The notes below the pieces were generated by a model, which saw only the letters and a list, made by a program, of their open reading frames with translations, made no database searches and had not been told where the DNA came from. Position numbers and translations under genes: made by a program. DNA of 64,000 nucleotides, taken from Clostridiales bacterium (GTDB taxonomy: Bacteria; Bacillota; Clostridia; Saccharofermentanales; Saccharofermentanaceae). Of the stretch, positions 10,231 through 20,023 are shown piece by piece. How positions within the stretch are numbered: position 1 is the stretch's first letter; each line of letters opens with the position of its first letter. The DNA lies in the NCBI GenBank assembly GCA_017617295.1, contig JAFZWN010000015.1, positions 22,906-86,905 of the forward strand. Direction: 5' to 3'.

Positions 10231-11418
10231 ATGAGAGAGAGAAAAGGAAAGTGGCTCTTTACTTCGGAGTCAGTAACTGAGGGGCATCCCGATAAGGTCT
10301 GTGACCAGATATCGGACAGCATCCTCGATGCCATTATCGAGCAGGATCCCAAGGCCAGAGTTGCCTGCGAGACCTGTGCCACGACGGGCATGGTACTCGT
10401 TATGGGTGAGATATCGACATCGGCTTATGTTGATATTCCCAGTATCGTAAGAGACCGTATAAAGGAGATCGGTTATGACGGATCTGATGCGGGATTCGAC
10501 TATAAGACGTGCGCCGTTCTTACATCCATCGATGAGCAGTCTCCTGATATCGCACAGGGCGTTGATGAGGCTTTAGAGTCCAGAGGAGAGGATGTATTCG
10601 ATATCGGTGCCGGAGATCAGGGCATGATGTTCGGTTATGCAAACGATGATACGGAGGAGTTTATGCCGCTTCCCATATCGCTTGCCCATAAGCTTTCGAA
10701 GAAACTTACTGACGTTCGTAAGGCGGATCCGGATTCTTTCCTCCGTCCCGACGGAAAGAGCCAGGTTACCGTGGAGTATTATGATAATAAGCCCGTAAGG
10801 ATCGATACTGTTGTTATCTCCACACAGCACAAGGCAACGGTATCACAGGAGGAACTGGCAGAGTTTATTAAGAAGAATGTCATTGCTCCCGTGGTCCCTT
10901 CCGATCTGATCGACGATAAGACAAAGATATTCATCAATCCCACAGGCAGGTTCGTTATCGGCGGACCTCAGGGCGACTCCGGACTTACGGGAAGGAAGAT
11001 CATCGTTGATACATACGGCGGATTCGGACGTCACGGCGGCGGAGCATTCTCCGGCAAGGATCCGACGAAGGTTGACAGATCTGCTGCATATGCCGCGAGA
11101 TATATCGCAAAGAATATCGTTGCTTCCGGTGTTGCTTCAGAGTGTGAGGTCCAGCTTGCCTATGCCATCGGCGTAGCCAGACCGGTTTCCGTAATGGTCG
11201 ATACTTTCGGAACAGGCAGGATCGATGATACATTTATCGAGAAGATCGTAACGGATAACTTCGATCTCCGTCCCGCCGCGATAATCGAGAAGCTCGGTCT
11301 CAGAAGACCCCTGTATGCGAAGACTGCCGCATACGGTCATTTCGGAAGAAATGACGGGGAATTCCCCTGGGAGAATACGGATATGGCCGATCTGATCAGG
11401 ACGCAAGCGGGTATCTGA
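10231..11418 (+). CDS. metK: S-adenosylmethionine synthetase
   Basis: 395 residues, standard length. It makes SAM from methionine and ATP. Motifs seen are [20 protein letters not shown] near the N-terminus, the ATP-binding [12 protein letters not shown], and [20 protein letters not shown] with [28 protein letters not shown] site lies upstream of the ATG. Transcription is controlled by the S-box. The TGA shares one base with the ATG of recD2. Confidence 0.98.
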   Translation: MRERKGKWLFTSESVTEGHPDKVCDQISDSILDAIIEQDPKARVACETCATTGMVLVMGEISTSAYVDIPSIVRDRIKEIGYDGSDAGFDYKTCAVLTSIDEQSPDIAQGVDEALESRGEDVFDIGAGDQGMMFGYANDDTEEFMPLPISLAHKLSKKLTDVRKADPDSFLRPDGKSQVTVEYYDNKPVRIDTVVISTQHKATVSQEELAEFIKKNVIAPVVPSDLIDDKTKIFINPTGRFVIGGPQGDSGLTGRKIIVDTYGGFGRHGGGAFSGKDPTKVDRSAAYAARYIAKNIVASGVASECEVQLAYAIGVARPVSVMVDTFGTGRIDDTFIEKIVTDNFDLRPAAIIEKLGLRRPLYAKTAAYGHFGRNDGEFPWENTDMADLIRTQAGI

Positions 11419-13694
11419 TGGATCCTCTCTCCCTGAGTAAAGAAGATATAGGAAAAAAACTTGAAGACACAGCTGTTGTTGCCGTAAAGAAGATATACGG
11501 CAACAACGGTTTTGTCATTTTTGCATGCAAAGACGGATTTACCGTAAAGGGGAATCTTGCCGGAGAGCTCATAGAGGGAGCGGATTATATCGTTAGCGGA
11601 ACAGTCGGCGAATACGGAGGACGGCTTCAGGTAATAGCCGACAGCATTACCCTTCAAAAAAGCGAAGACAACGAGGAGAAGATCATCGCGTCTTTTCTGG
11701 AGGACGAGATCGACGGCATTGGCTCGAAGTCCGCTTCCGCACTGGCTTCAAGATATAAGAGGGAAGTGCTGGAAGTCCTTTCGGGGGAACCTCATCAGAT
11801 CGCAAAAGAGATCCCCGGGATCTCGCTTCGTAAGGCAAAGCAGATCTCTCCGGAGATCGAGGCAAGAAAGAAGGATCTGGATCTTATGCTGGAGCTCCGT
11901 TTCCTGGGGCTTTCCAAGAATCAGTCGGATGTGGTACTTTTCGAACTCGGAAATGAGTGTGTGAACGATATCAGGCGTAATCCCTATGTCCTTATGAGGA
12001 TAAAGGGAATAGGCTTTGATGCTTGCGACAAAGCGGCGAGGACTCTCGAGCACGACCTCTCGTCGATCCCGAGGGTTGCCGCTGCTCTGGAATCCGTTTT
12101 GTCTGATCTTCATTCTCGTAACGGCAACACCTGGTTCCCGCCTCATATCGTGAAGAACGAGACCATGGCGCTCATTAAGAATTCGAGTGATGGCGTGTTG
12201 CCGTATACCGAAGGGACCGAACCCTTCGAGCAGGGGGTGGAATATGCCGTCGCTTCTCATACCGTGGCTGTATATAAGTTTAAGGATGACAAGTGCATGG
12301 CATGTGCGGTCGACGATCCTGATGCGAGGATAGCGCTTCACGGCTATCTCAAAAACGAGACCGGCATAAAGCGGGAGATCGAGAGCTTTATCATGGCGCG
12401 GAAAAAAGACGTCAATAGAGAACATGTCATGCGGACTGTCAATGAGCTGGCTTCCGAATATGATATGGAGCTCGATGATCTTCAGAAAGAGGCTCTCTTC
12501 CTGTGTATGACGAGCCCCATCGCGATAATCACGGGCGGCCCGGGAACAGGAAAGACGACCATCACGGGAATACTGGCAAGACATCTGAAGAAAAAGAGGA
12601 TAAAGGCCGTGTACTGCGCTCCCACCGGAAGGGCGGCCAAAAGGCTCACAGAGGCAGCCGGTGTCAGGGCATCGACCATTCACAGGCTTCTTGAGATGAC
12701 AGGCGACGAAGGCGAGATCTTCGGTAAGAACCGTAATGACCCGATAGACGCCAGAGCGGTTATCGTGGATGAGGCTTCGATGGTGGATACCGTTCTGTTT
12801 TATGCGCTTTTGCAGGCCATTAAGCCTGATTCGTCGCTTATACTGATAGGAGACCCGGACCAGCTTCCTTCAGTGGGACCCGGTAATATCCTTGCGGATC
12901 TTCTATCCGTATCTGTCGTTCCCAGCGTCAGGCTGAAATATGTTTTCAGAACGGGGGAGGAGAGTTCTATCGCTTCCAACAGTGTCCGCATCCTTCTCGG
13001 ACAGGTCCCTGTGGGAGGCGGGGAAGATTTTACGATCATCAATACGTCAAGCGATGAGGAAGCATTTAAGAAGGCCGTGGAGCTCTATTCATCATATGCT
13101 TCGAAAGAGGAGGACTTCGCCGTCCTCTGTCCCACCAAACAGAACCTTCTGGGAACGATATCCCTTAACGAAGCGGTTCAGGAAGCTTCCACAGGGAAGG
13201 CGAAGATAACGGTCAAGGTACGTTCGGACTATGTTCTCCGATGCGGCGACCGGATAATGCAGATAAAGAACAACTATAAGATCGAGTACTATGACCCTGA
13301 GACAATGCAGACCCAAAGAGGCGTGTTTAACGGCGAGATAGGAACAGTCGAGAGTATAGATCCTATTACCGGCGAAGCAGTGATACTGTTCGACGGAGAC
13401 CGGAGGATCAGATACGACAGGAAGCTCCTGGCGGATACTGACCTGGCATATGCCATGACTGTGCACAAGGCTCAGGGATGCGAGTTCGAGAACGTGATAA
13501 TCGTTCTGGGACAGATGAACAGGCTCCTGTCCAACCGCAAGCTTCTGTATACCGCAGTAACGAGAGGAAAGAAGAACGTAACGATAATCAATTCGTGCGG
13601 AAGGCTCGAGAAGATGGTCGCGGGAACCTTCACGGAGAAAAGGAACACCTCGCTGTCCGATCTTCTGAAGATAATGGAAAAGAGGTACCTGTGA
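11418..13694 (+). CDS. recD2: RecD2 family ATP-dependent 5'-3' DNA helicase
   Basis: 758 residues, the size of the RecBC-independent RecD2 family. It has an N-terminal OB-like region, helix-hairpin-helix repeats (DGIGSKSASAL, EIPGISLRKAKQIS, MRIKGIGFDACDKA), Walker A TGGPGTGKTT near residue 373, Walker B VIVDEASMVD, GDPDQLPSVGPGNIL and the C-terminal UvrD-like YAMTVHKAQGCEF and LLYTAVTRGKK. Family members act in mismatch repair and replication-fork maintenance. It is cotranscribed with metK (1-bp overlap), so it should fall under SAM control. Confidence 0.96.
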   Translation: MDPLSLSKEDIGKKLEDTAVVAVKKIYGNNGFVIFACKDGFTVKGNLAGELIEGADYIVSGTVGEYGGRLQVIADSITLQKSEDNEEKIIASFLEDEIDGIGSKSASALASRYKREVLEVLSGEPHQIAKEIPGISLRKAKQISPEIEARKKDLDLMLELRFLGLSKNQSDVVLFELGNECVNDIRRNPYVLMRIKGIGFDACDKAARTLEHDLSSIPRVAAALESVLSDLHSRNGNTWFPPHIVKNETMALIKNSSDGVLPYTEGTEPFEQGVEYAVASHTVAVYKFKDDKCMACAVDDPDARIALHGYLKNETGIKREIESFIMARKKDVNREHVMRTVNELASEYDMELDDLQKEALFLCMTSPIAIITGGPGTGKTTITGILARHLKKKRIKAVYCAPTGRAAKRLTEAAGVRASTIHRLLEMTGDEGEIFGKNRNDPIDARAVIVDEASMVDTVLFYALLQAIKPDSSLILIGDPDQLPSVGPGNILADLLSVSVVPSVRLKYVFRTGEESSIASNSVRILLGQVPVGGGEDFTIINTSSDEEAFKKAVELYSSYASKEEDFAVLCPTKQNLLGTISLNEAVQEASTGKAKITVKVRSDYVLRCGDRIMQIKNNYKIEYYDPETMQTQRGVFNGEIGTVESIDPITGEAVILFDGDRRIRYDRKLLADTDLAYAMTVHKAQGCEFENVIIVLGQMNRLLSNRKLLYTAVTRGKKNVTIINSCGRLEKMVAGTFTEKRNTSLSDLLKIMEKRYL

Positions 13695-14422
13695 ATATCC
13701 TCTCGGGAGCGGCTGATATATTGTTGCCGCACTCGTGCAGCATATGCTCGTCGCTGGCTTCTCCTGACAGTAATGTCACCTTTGATCTTCCTTCCGGATT
13801 TCATATCTGCGGGAGATGTCTGTCTTATCTGATACCTCTTGACAGGGAGAAAAGATGGCTTACGTGTCTGAGCGAACCGTATAAGGAAGATCCGTATCCC
13901 GGGCTCCTGCTCTATATGCCGTTTCCTTATAATGCATTTTTCTCGGTAGCGGTGAGGGGGATCAAGTTCTCCGGCAAGATGCAGGTGGCGGCATTCATGG
14001 GTAGGCTCTTGGGACAAACGGCCAAAGGGGATAAGATAACTGCGGATGCTTCCGTTGCCGTCCCTCTGTCAAAACAAAGGCTTAAGGAAAGAGGATTCAA
14101 TCAGGCACAGGTGATATGCGAAGAGGCGTCGTCGGTCCTCTCGATCCCGGTCCTTCCCGATGCTCTCTTAAGGACCAGAGAGACCGGAAGACAGGCTGAA
14201 CTGTCGAACGATATGAAGAGGAGCGAGAATGTAAGGGGCGCTTTTGAAAAAGCCCCGTATTGGGATATTACAGGGCTTGATCTTCTTCTTTTCGATGATG
14301 TAGCGACGACGGGAAATACACTTCACGAAGCCGCCTGCGCACTGATAAGAGGCGGTGCGGGATCTGTACTTTGTATAGCATTATGCGGTAACAGGAACGT
14401 TTCTAATGCAGAACCTTTCTAA
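13691..14422 (+). CDS. comF: ComF family protein (phosphoribosyltransferase-like)
   Basis: 243 residues. The GTG start at 13691 has an AGAGGT site and overlaps the recD2 stop by 4 bp. An N-terminal zinc-binding pair (CSICS and CGRC) and a type I phosphoribosyltransferase signature (LLLFDDVATTGNTL) near the C-terminus are the ComF hallmarks. SVAVRGIKFSGK and KERGFNQAQVICEE are also typical. In naturally competent bacteria ComF helps with uptake of single-stranded DNA. Whether this organism is competent cannot be told from here. Confidence 0.92.
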   Translation: MNILSGAADILLPHSCSICSSLASPDSNVTFDLPSGFHICGRCLSYLIPLDREKRWLTCLSEPYKEDPYPGLLLYMPFPYNAFFSVAVRGIKFSGKMQVAAFMGRLLGQTAKGDKITADASVAVPLSKQRLKERGFNQAQVICEEASSVLSIPVLPDALLRTRETGRQAELSNDMKRSENVRGAFEKAPYWDITGLDLLLFDDVATTGNTLHEAACALIRGGAGSVLCIALCGNRNVSNAEPF

Positions 14423-14439
14423 GTGCCCCCGGGACCTTT

Positions 14440-15114
14440 TTATCCGACAGTCTTGCCGTTCTCGAGAATAACTGTCCTCGTGCCGTAAGCGGCGCACTTC
14501 TCGGAGTGTGTTACCTGAAGGAATGTAAGACCCTTCTCCTGATTGAGCCTTTTGAAAAGGTCCATTATCTCTTTGCTCGAGGCGGAATCAAGGTTGCCCG
14601 TGGGCTCGTCCGCCAGGATCACCTTGGGGTTGCCGATGACCGCTCTGGCGATCGCGACTCTCTGCTGCTGACCTCCCGAAAGCGTAGCGGGAAGAGCCTT
14701 GCGCTTCTCGGTAAGTCCGGTGATCTCGAGTATCTCGTCAAGATCCTTTTTGAGATCTGACCTTTTCTTTCCATTGATGGTCTGGGGAAGAAGGATGTTG
14801 TCTTCCACGTTCAGGTTCATTACCAGGTTATAGAACTGGAATACGAATCCGATATTCTTGAGCCTCAGATCGGAGAGCGCTTTATCCTTCATCTTGCCGA
14901 TGTCGCAGCCGCAGAGCGAGATAGTGCCCTGATAGTCTCTGTCGAGTCCGCCGATCAGATAGAGAAGCGTCGATTTTCCCGATCCTGATGCTCCCATAAG
15001 GGATACGAACTCTCCCTCTTCGACTTTGAGGTCGGCACCGTTCAGTACGTGATTCAGGTTGCCGTTCTTTCCGAATGTCTTGCTTACGTTATTTACTTCG
15101 ATTATCGTGCTCAT
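14440..15114 (-). CDS. ABC transporter ATP-binding protein (MacB/LolD type)
   Basis: 224 residues with Walker A GASGSGKST (residues 41-49), Q-loop, signature LSGGQQQR near residue 145 and Walker B VILADEPTGNLD. The TGNLDS pattern and size fit the MacB/LolD/FtsE-like group, which works with FtsX-fold permeases. It follows the permease gene by 21 bp on the same strand, so the pair forms one transporter, probably an exporter of peptides, lipids or antimicrobials. The substrate cannot be told. Confidence 0.93.
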   Translation of the reverse strand: MSTIIEVNNVSKTFGKNGNLNHVLNGADLKVEEGEFVSLMGASGSGKSTLLYLIGGLDRDYQGTISLCGCDIGKMKDKALSDLRLKNIGFVFQFYNLVMNLNVEDNILLPQTINGKKRSDLKKDLDEILEITGLTEKRKALPATLSGGQQQRVAIARAVIGNPKVILADEPTGNLDSASSKEIMDLFKRLNQEKGLTFLQVTHSEKCAAYGTRTVILENGKTVG

Positions 15115-15135
15115 TTTTATTTCCTCCGGATTGGA

Positions 15136-17604
15136 TTATTCATATTTGATCTGCTCGGCGATCTTCATCTTCTTAAGGTTCTTTATCGGGAAAAGAACAG
15201 TTCCCGCAAATACAGCCGTCAGCATGATAAAGAAGCCGATTATAGTCTTAATGTCCATGCTCATATCTACCGATGCCATGATGTCACTGGTCTGAAGTGC
15301 CCTTGTGATGACCGACAGAAGTACTGCTCCGATCGTGACTCCGACAGAAGAAGCCGTAAGTGAAGTTATAAGGACTTCTCTGAAAAGGATACCTGACAGC
15401 TTGCTCTTGCTCATGGCTGTCGACAGAAGAACGGCGCATTCCTTCTTTCTTCCCTCGAAGCCGATAAGGAGATTACTTGCTACACCGATCGCGGTCATTC
15501 CTATCGCAACGATTATTACGATATTGATTATCGCATTTATGAGAGCGCCCTGGGATTTGTACTCCTGCTCGATCGTCTCGTATGTCTTTACGGAGTTATA
15601 AGTCCCTTTGCCGTATGTCTGCATGCTTTCACATACCTTATCGGGATCGTCACACTTGATGAGAAGAAGGTTCGGGCGGTCACGGTACATCGAGATGTAC
15701 TGGTTCTCGGTGACTATGAACGTCTCTACGCCTCCGGAGGAGAGACCATCGATAAGAGCGGATACCCTGTACTCTCTTATCATGGGAAGTACATTATCGG
15801 GACCCATTACTATCTTTATCGTATCGCCTTCAGTTATACCTTTTCTTTCACCATATCTGCTGTCGATGATGATCTCGTCATCCGAAAGAGTTATGTCGGA
15901 AGGCAGCTCCTCATATTCCGTATAGTATCTGAAGCCTCCGTCGGGAAGACCGATGAGGAATGCCATGCATGTGGAACTCTCGTCATTTAAGGCAAGCTGT
16001 ACCGAGGCACGGTAAAGCGGCTCGATACCGGTAACGCCGTCGAGGTGCTCCACATAGGAATAATACTTCATGCTGCTGCTGCATTCGGCCACTACGTCAC
16101 AGTCGTAAGGAATGGAATCGGCAACACCGAACATCGCATTGGCGACCGTTACCACGACAATGCACATAGCAGAGGCTATCGTACACAGAACACCGCTTCC
16201 GACCGTGCTCTTACGGGAGACAGCTTCCACAGCCGCGAGCGACCAGGCTGTGTTATTACTCTTATCGCTGATCTTTCTGATACCCGTACATACGAGCTTA
16301 AGGAGCCTCGGAAACAGGAGTGCGAGAGCCGCAACCGAGAAGATAAGACATCCGATCGCGAAGAGAAGGTTCTTTGAAAAGATCATGAACAGTACGGCAA
16401 GGATCAGAGCGGCCGTGCCGATGACAAGTGAGGACCTGCTGAATCTGTATGCTGTATCCCTGTTATCAAAGATGATGTCACGGATGGATGTCTTAAGTGC
16501 CTTTAAGATAGCCTTAAGAGGTATAAGACACTCGATCAGCACCGCAAACAGGATGACATTTATCACGAGGCTTACCGAAAGTGGAGGCACATTTAAGCCC
16601 ATGTAGCCGAGAGAGCCGTCAGGACCGAATGCCGAACCGAGGATCATGTCCCTTAAGATTTTATAAATGACCGCCGCGGGGACCGCGCCTATGAGCGCAT
16701 AGAGAACGTTTTCCAGAAGGAGTATACGTGCGGTGCGCCCGCTGCTCATGCCGAGGCTTCGAAGTGTACCGATATAGGACATCCTCTCGCTGACGATCCT
16801 GTTGCAGATTGAAGATGTAATGAAGATAACGAGAAGGACCGTTGATGCGAACAGAAGATAGAATATGAGAGTGATCTCGTTGATCAGGGTCAACATTGAA
16901 TCCGGAAGGAACATATCCGTTATCTGGATCCCGGGGTAAGCCGCATTGATAAGATCCTTGGCTTCTTCGATCATGGAATCATCGGAGATGTCGATCATGA
17001 CCATATCCGCTTCCCTGTATCCGCATGAGAGCAGGTCGCTCGTCTCAAGGTCAGTAATGGCCGCATATCCGCTCAGAACGGCATTCTTGAGATCTTCGGG
17101 GAAGATACCGCCTACGGTGAGCTCGACCTCTTCGCCGGCTCTGTCGTGTAATACCACGGTATCACCGATCTCATATCCGAAATCATCGGCATACTCTGCC
17201 GTGATATAGATGTTTCCGTATTCCGGTTCCATGGGATCGAGGAACTCCATCGAGACCGCTTCGTCGATATCAACGCCGTAGATGGTCAGATAATCTGTCG
17301 TAACATAACAGTATTCGCCGTCTATGTCCTTATAGACTTTCTCGTAATTACAGGAGACGGCCATGATATCACATTCCGGAAATCCTTCGGGAAGCTGTGT
17401 CAGATCCCTTCCGTCGGAACTGAGCATGAAATCAGCTCTGGATACGCTCCCGTAATATTCTTTTAAGACTCTCTGGATAAAGCTTCCCATGTCGAATGAC
17501 AGGAGGGCGCTCATGCAGCACATAAAGATCGTAAATACCACAAGGAGCGTACGGAAAGGCTTTCCAAACAGGTTTTTTATAGAATTCTTAAGTACGATAT
17601 TCAT
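15136..17604 (-). CDS. ABC transporter permease with two FtsX domains
   Basis: 822 residues. An N-terminal transmembrane helix (KPFRTLLVVFTIFMCCMSAL) is followed by a large extracytoplasmic domain. Three helices surround IVSERMSYIGTLRSLGMSSG, then comes a central pair, a second extracytoplasmic domain and a C-terminal FtsX block (FEGRKKECAVLLSTAMSKSK). The architecture is the duplicated MacB-like permease of Bacillota. It is encoded between an M13 peptidase lipoprotein and its cognate ATPase. Confidence 0.9.
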   Translation of the reverse strand: MNIVLKNSIKNLFGKPFRTLLVVFTIFMCCMSALLSFDMGSFIQRVLKEYYGSVSRADFMLSSDGRDLTQLPEGFPECDIMAVSCNYEKVYKDIDGEYCYVTTDYLTIYGVDIDEAVSMEFLDPMEPEYGNIYITAEYADDFGYEIGDTVVLHDRAGEEVELTVGGIFPEDLKNAVLSGYAAITDLETSDLLSCGYREADMVMIDISDDSMIEEAKDLINAAYPGIQITDMFLPDSMLTLINEITLIFYLLFASTVLLVIFITSSICNRIVSERMSYIGTLRSLGMSSGRTARILLLENVLYALIGAVPAAVIYKILRDMILGSAFGPDGSLGYMGLNVPPLSVSLVINVILFAVLIECLIPLKAILKALKTSIRDIIFDNRDTAYRFSRSSLVIGTAALILAVLFMIFSKNLLFAIGCLIFSVAALALLFPRLLKLVCTGIRKISDKSNNTAWSLAAVEAVSRKSTVGSGVLCTIASAMCIVVVTVANAMFGVADSIPYDCDVVAECSSSMKYYSYVEHLDGVTGIEPLYRASVQLALNDESSTCMAFLIGLPDGGFRYYTEYEELPSDITLSDDEIIIDSRYGERKGITEGDTIKIVMGPDNVLPMIREYRVSALIDGLSSGGVETFIVTENQYISMYRDRPNLLLIKCDDPDKVCESMQTYGKGTYNSVKTYETIEQEYKSQGALINAIINIVIIVAIGMTAIGVASNLLIGFEGRKKECAVLLSTAMSKSKLSGILFREVLITSLTASSVGVTIGAVLLSVITRALQTSDIMASVDMSMDIKTIIGFFIMLTAVFAGTVLFPIKNLKKMKIAEQIKYE

Positions 17605-17619
17605 CTTGTCTTCACCTCA

Positions 17620-19614
17620 TCAATACCATCTCGAGATCCTGTTCTCAGGTGCGACATACATTCCGTCACCTTCGGTAACGTCATATGTCTCATAGAAAGA
17701 ATCAAGTGTCGATAAGATCGCATTTACCCTGATCACTGAAGGACTGTGAACATCGTAAGCCAGCTGATCCATTATCATGTCGTCGGTACTCTTTTCGCAC
17801 CATATCGTCGCATAGTTGGTGAACAGGAGCATGAGATCGTCACGGTCATCAGTCAGGGATGTTATGCATTCCATTGCACCCAGGTCGGCATAGTTCTCGC
17901 CGAGGGTCTGCTCGCCGTCAACGTGATATACGCCGAATACCGTGAAGTTATCTTCAAAATAGGATATTGCCTGTTCGTTACGGGTCTCTAATGTCTCCAT
18001 GTCTTCTTCGGGGATCCAGGAGGGATCATAAACACCGTTTGAATCGAAAAGGATATTTTCGCTGTCGAACGCGTGACCCATCTCGTGAGCTATGACCATT
18101 CCGAGACCGCCCAGGTTGGTGTAGTAATCCGCATCGACATCAAAGAAAGGGGAGGTCATGATAGCTACCGTTATGGTGATATTATTCATAGAAGGCTGGT
18201 AGAATGCATTGAAAGTCTGCATCGTCGCATTTACGTCCGTTCTCGAGATCTCTTCACCGAACGAACCGATCTCTTCTCCCGCCATGTGTCTTACATAACT
18301 TGTATAAAGCTCATAATAATCGGATCCGGTGACGTCCCTATATTCCGAAGCGTCATGTCTTGTAAGATCGATCCCCGTGACATAAACGATATTATCGAGC
18401 TTGCGGAGGAGCTCATCTCTCGTCACGTCGCTCAGCCAAGCGGCATTTGTGATGATATCCCTGTAACCTTCCCTGATATCGTCGCACATTGATCTCAGCT
18501 CCGCATCGGCTTCGGGAGTATAGTACCTTTCCACATAGATGGGATCGGTCTCGTGATCGAAGACCGATCTGATCTCGGATAAAGCCTGATCTTCCAAAGA
18601 TGAATAATCCCTGGTCAGGTATCCTGCCAGTTCGGGGCAGGAAGGCGCGATAAATCTCGAATATGAAGCATAGAGATTGCCGAGTTCCAGGATCTTCAGA
18701 GCGTTGATGTTCTCATCCGAGAAGATATCGTTCAGCGCCTCGATCTGGGACATATCGCTTACACAGTATTCTGTTACAAGGGATGTATCATAACCGATGG
18801 TCCCGAGATATCTCTGAAGATCTATATTCGATAATGCCTCATCTATCGTCTCAGAAGGAACGATCGACAGGTAATCGTAGTTCATGGGATCATCAAGGAC
18901 ATCCATATCGGTAGCTCCGTAAAGATCGAGAGCCAGATATGCCAGATCGGTGGCATAAGCTTCGGAGGTGTCGGCATCATACCCCAAAGTCATGATGATG
19001 ACCTGACCGTTGCTCTTGACCGTATCAAAATACGCACTGCCGTCTCTTATATCCGTAAAAGATACAGAAAGGACTCCGCTTACGGGAGCGATCGCCATTA
19101 CCGTCTGCTGTGCTTCAAAAGGATTGACGGAAGGGGTGATGTTGAGAAGGCTCGGAGTACCGTAATCTCTTACCAGCACCGCATCGACATCCATAAGATC
19201 TGTAACTGTCGATGCGTTGCCGATCTGATCGATTATATCCGCCAGATCAGAGGGGATACCGGAATTATCAAAGTCATAATCCAGATAAGAATCGTATGCC
19301 CTCTTTATGATATCCTCTTCGCTTCCGGGCGCATAACCGCTTCCGGATGCCACATCCCTGATGATCTCATCGAGCCTGTCGTTTACGAGCTCGGGATCAA
19401 ATGCCTTCGCTGCAGTACTGTAGCCGTACTCGAATTCCGCGTTCTCTATCCTTTCCTGATTGATATACCTGAAAAAATCATCCTGAGCTCTGGCGGGTCC
19501 GAGCTCGGTAACCTCCTCTTCGGAGGGTTCGGTTTCCTGTCCCGCGGGCGAGCAGCCGGTCAAAGCCGACAGCAATACTGCAGGGATCAGGACAGTTCCT
19601 ATGATCCGTTTCAT
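17620..19614 (-). CDS. M13 (neprilysin/PepO-like) metallopeptidase lipoprotein
   Basis: 664 residues from the ATG at 19614 (GGGAGAAG upstream); a TTG at 19632 would add six residues. A lipoprotein signal peptide (KRIIGTVLIPAVLLSALTGC) places it on the outside of the membrane. The zinc site VIAHEMGHAFDSE lies near residue 508 and the third-ligand motif GENYADLGA near 571. The C-terminus ends RISRWY, whereas family members usually end near CRVW. M13 enzymes cleave oligopeptides. Lying 15 bp upstream of the ABC permease, it may process or protect against exported peptides (inference). Confidence 0.92.
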   Translation of the reverse strand: MKRIIGTVLIPAVLLSALTGCSPAGQETEPSEEEVTELGPARAQDDFFRYINQERIENAEFEYGYSTAAKAFDPELVNDRLDEIIRDVASGSGYAPGSEEDIIKRAYDSYLDYDFDNSGIPSDLADIIDQIGNASTVTDLMDVDAVLVRDYGTPSLLNITPSVNPFEAQQTVMAIAPVSGVLSVSFTDIRDGSAYFDTVKSNGQVIIMTLGYDADTSEAYATDLAYLALDLYGATDMDVLDDPMNYDYLSIVPSETIDEALSNIDLQRYLGTIGYDTSLVTEYCVSDMSQIEALNDIFSDENINALKILELGNLYASYSRFIAPSCPELAGYLTRDYSSLEDQALSEIRSVFDHETDPIYVERYYTPEADAELRSMCDDIREGYRDIITNAAWLSDVTRDELLRKLDNIVYVTGIDLTRHDASEYRDVTGSDYYELYTSYVRHMAGEEIGSFGEEISRTDVNATMQTFNAFYQPSMNNITITVAIMTSPFFDVDADYYTNLGGLGMVIAHEMGHAFDSENILFDSNGVYDPSWIPEEDMETLETRNEQAISYFEDNFTVFGVYHVDGEQTLGENYADLGAMECITSLTDDRDDLMLLFTNYATIWCEKSTDDMIMDQLAYDVHSPSVIRVNAILSTLDSFYETYDVTEGDGMYVAPENRISRWY

Positions 19615-19782
19615 GATCTTCTCCCTTTCCAAAATGTGATTTTTTGTTTTACAAGGCTAATACTATACATGAACGTTGAACAGTTCGTCAAAAATGTTTA
19701 AAGAATCGTTAAAGGGTTAAGGAAGCAGGCCTTTCTACACACTTTTGACTTATACTTGTAACGAGGTGTTTACATGTGGGAT

Positions 19783-19811
19783 TTGGAATTCTGCGATGTT
19801 TATATTATAAT
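19783..19811 (+). promoter_or_regulatory. Promoter of the 6S-like RNA
   Basis: TTGGAA at 19783 and a perfect TATAAT at 19806 are spaced by 17 bp. Transcription would start around 19817, at the 5' end of the structured RNA. The rest of 19633-19780 shows no gene. Confidence 0.6.
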
Positions 19812-19816
19812 AAAAG

Positions 19817-19955
19817 TGTCCTGAGATGGGTGGACTCTATGTTGAACCTTCATGACGTAAAAAGGAACCCGGGTCAGTTGACGTAGGTCAGGCCTTTCTA
19901 ATTGGAAGACCCAAATCAATTGCAGGGTCCCGCCCTGGAGAATTCGGGGTGTCAA
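19817..19955 (+). ncRNA. ssrS: Probable 6S RNA
   Basis: The ends can pair in the 6S manner. TCCTGAG (19819-19825) pairs with TTCGGGG (19943-19949). After an asymmetric interior loop, GGGTGG and ACTC (19828-19837) pair with GGGT and CCGCCC (19925-19935) around a bulged C. The middle is a long open region plus a terminal hairpin closed by GGGTC/GACCC, which gives the open-promoter-like bubble expected of 6S. The 5' sequence GTCCTGAGATG resembles 5' ends of known 6S RNAs. 6S RNA binds RNA polymerase holoenzyme and down-regulates sigma-70 promoters in stationary phase. No strong terminator is seen, so the 3' end is uncertain. Pairings were drawn by eye. Confidence 0.6.
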
Positions 19956-20023
19956 AAAGGGTTTACTCATTTCAGGCTTTTCATGTGTAAAAAAGACGGA
20001 TTGGAAAAAAGAACGGTATAAAG

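Noticed and set aside
13478..13690. Extension of comF upstream into recD2
   Set aside because: This stretch is the overlapping frame of recD2. The GTG at 13691 has a ribosome site and starts the conserved ComF sequence.
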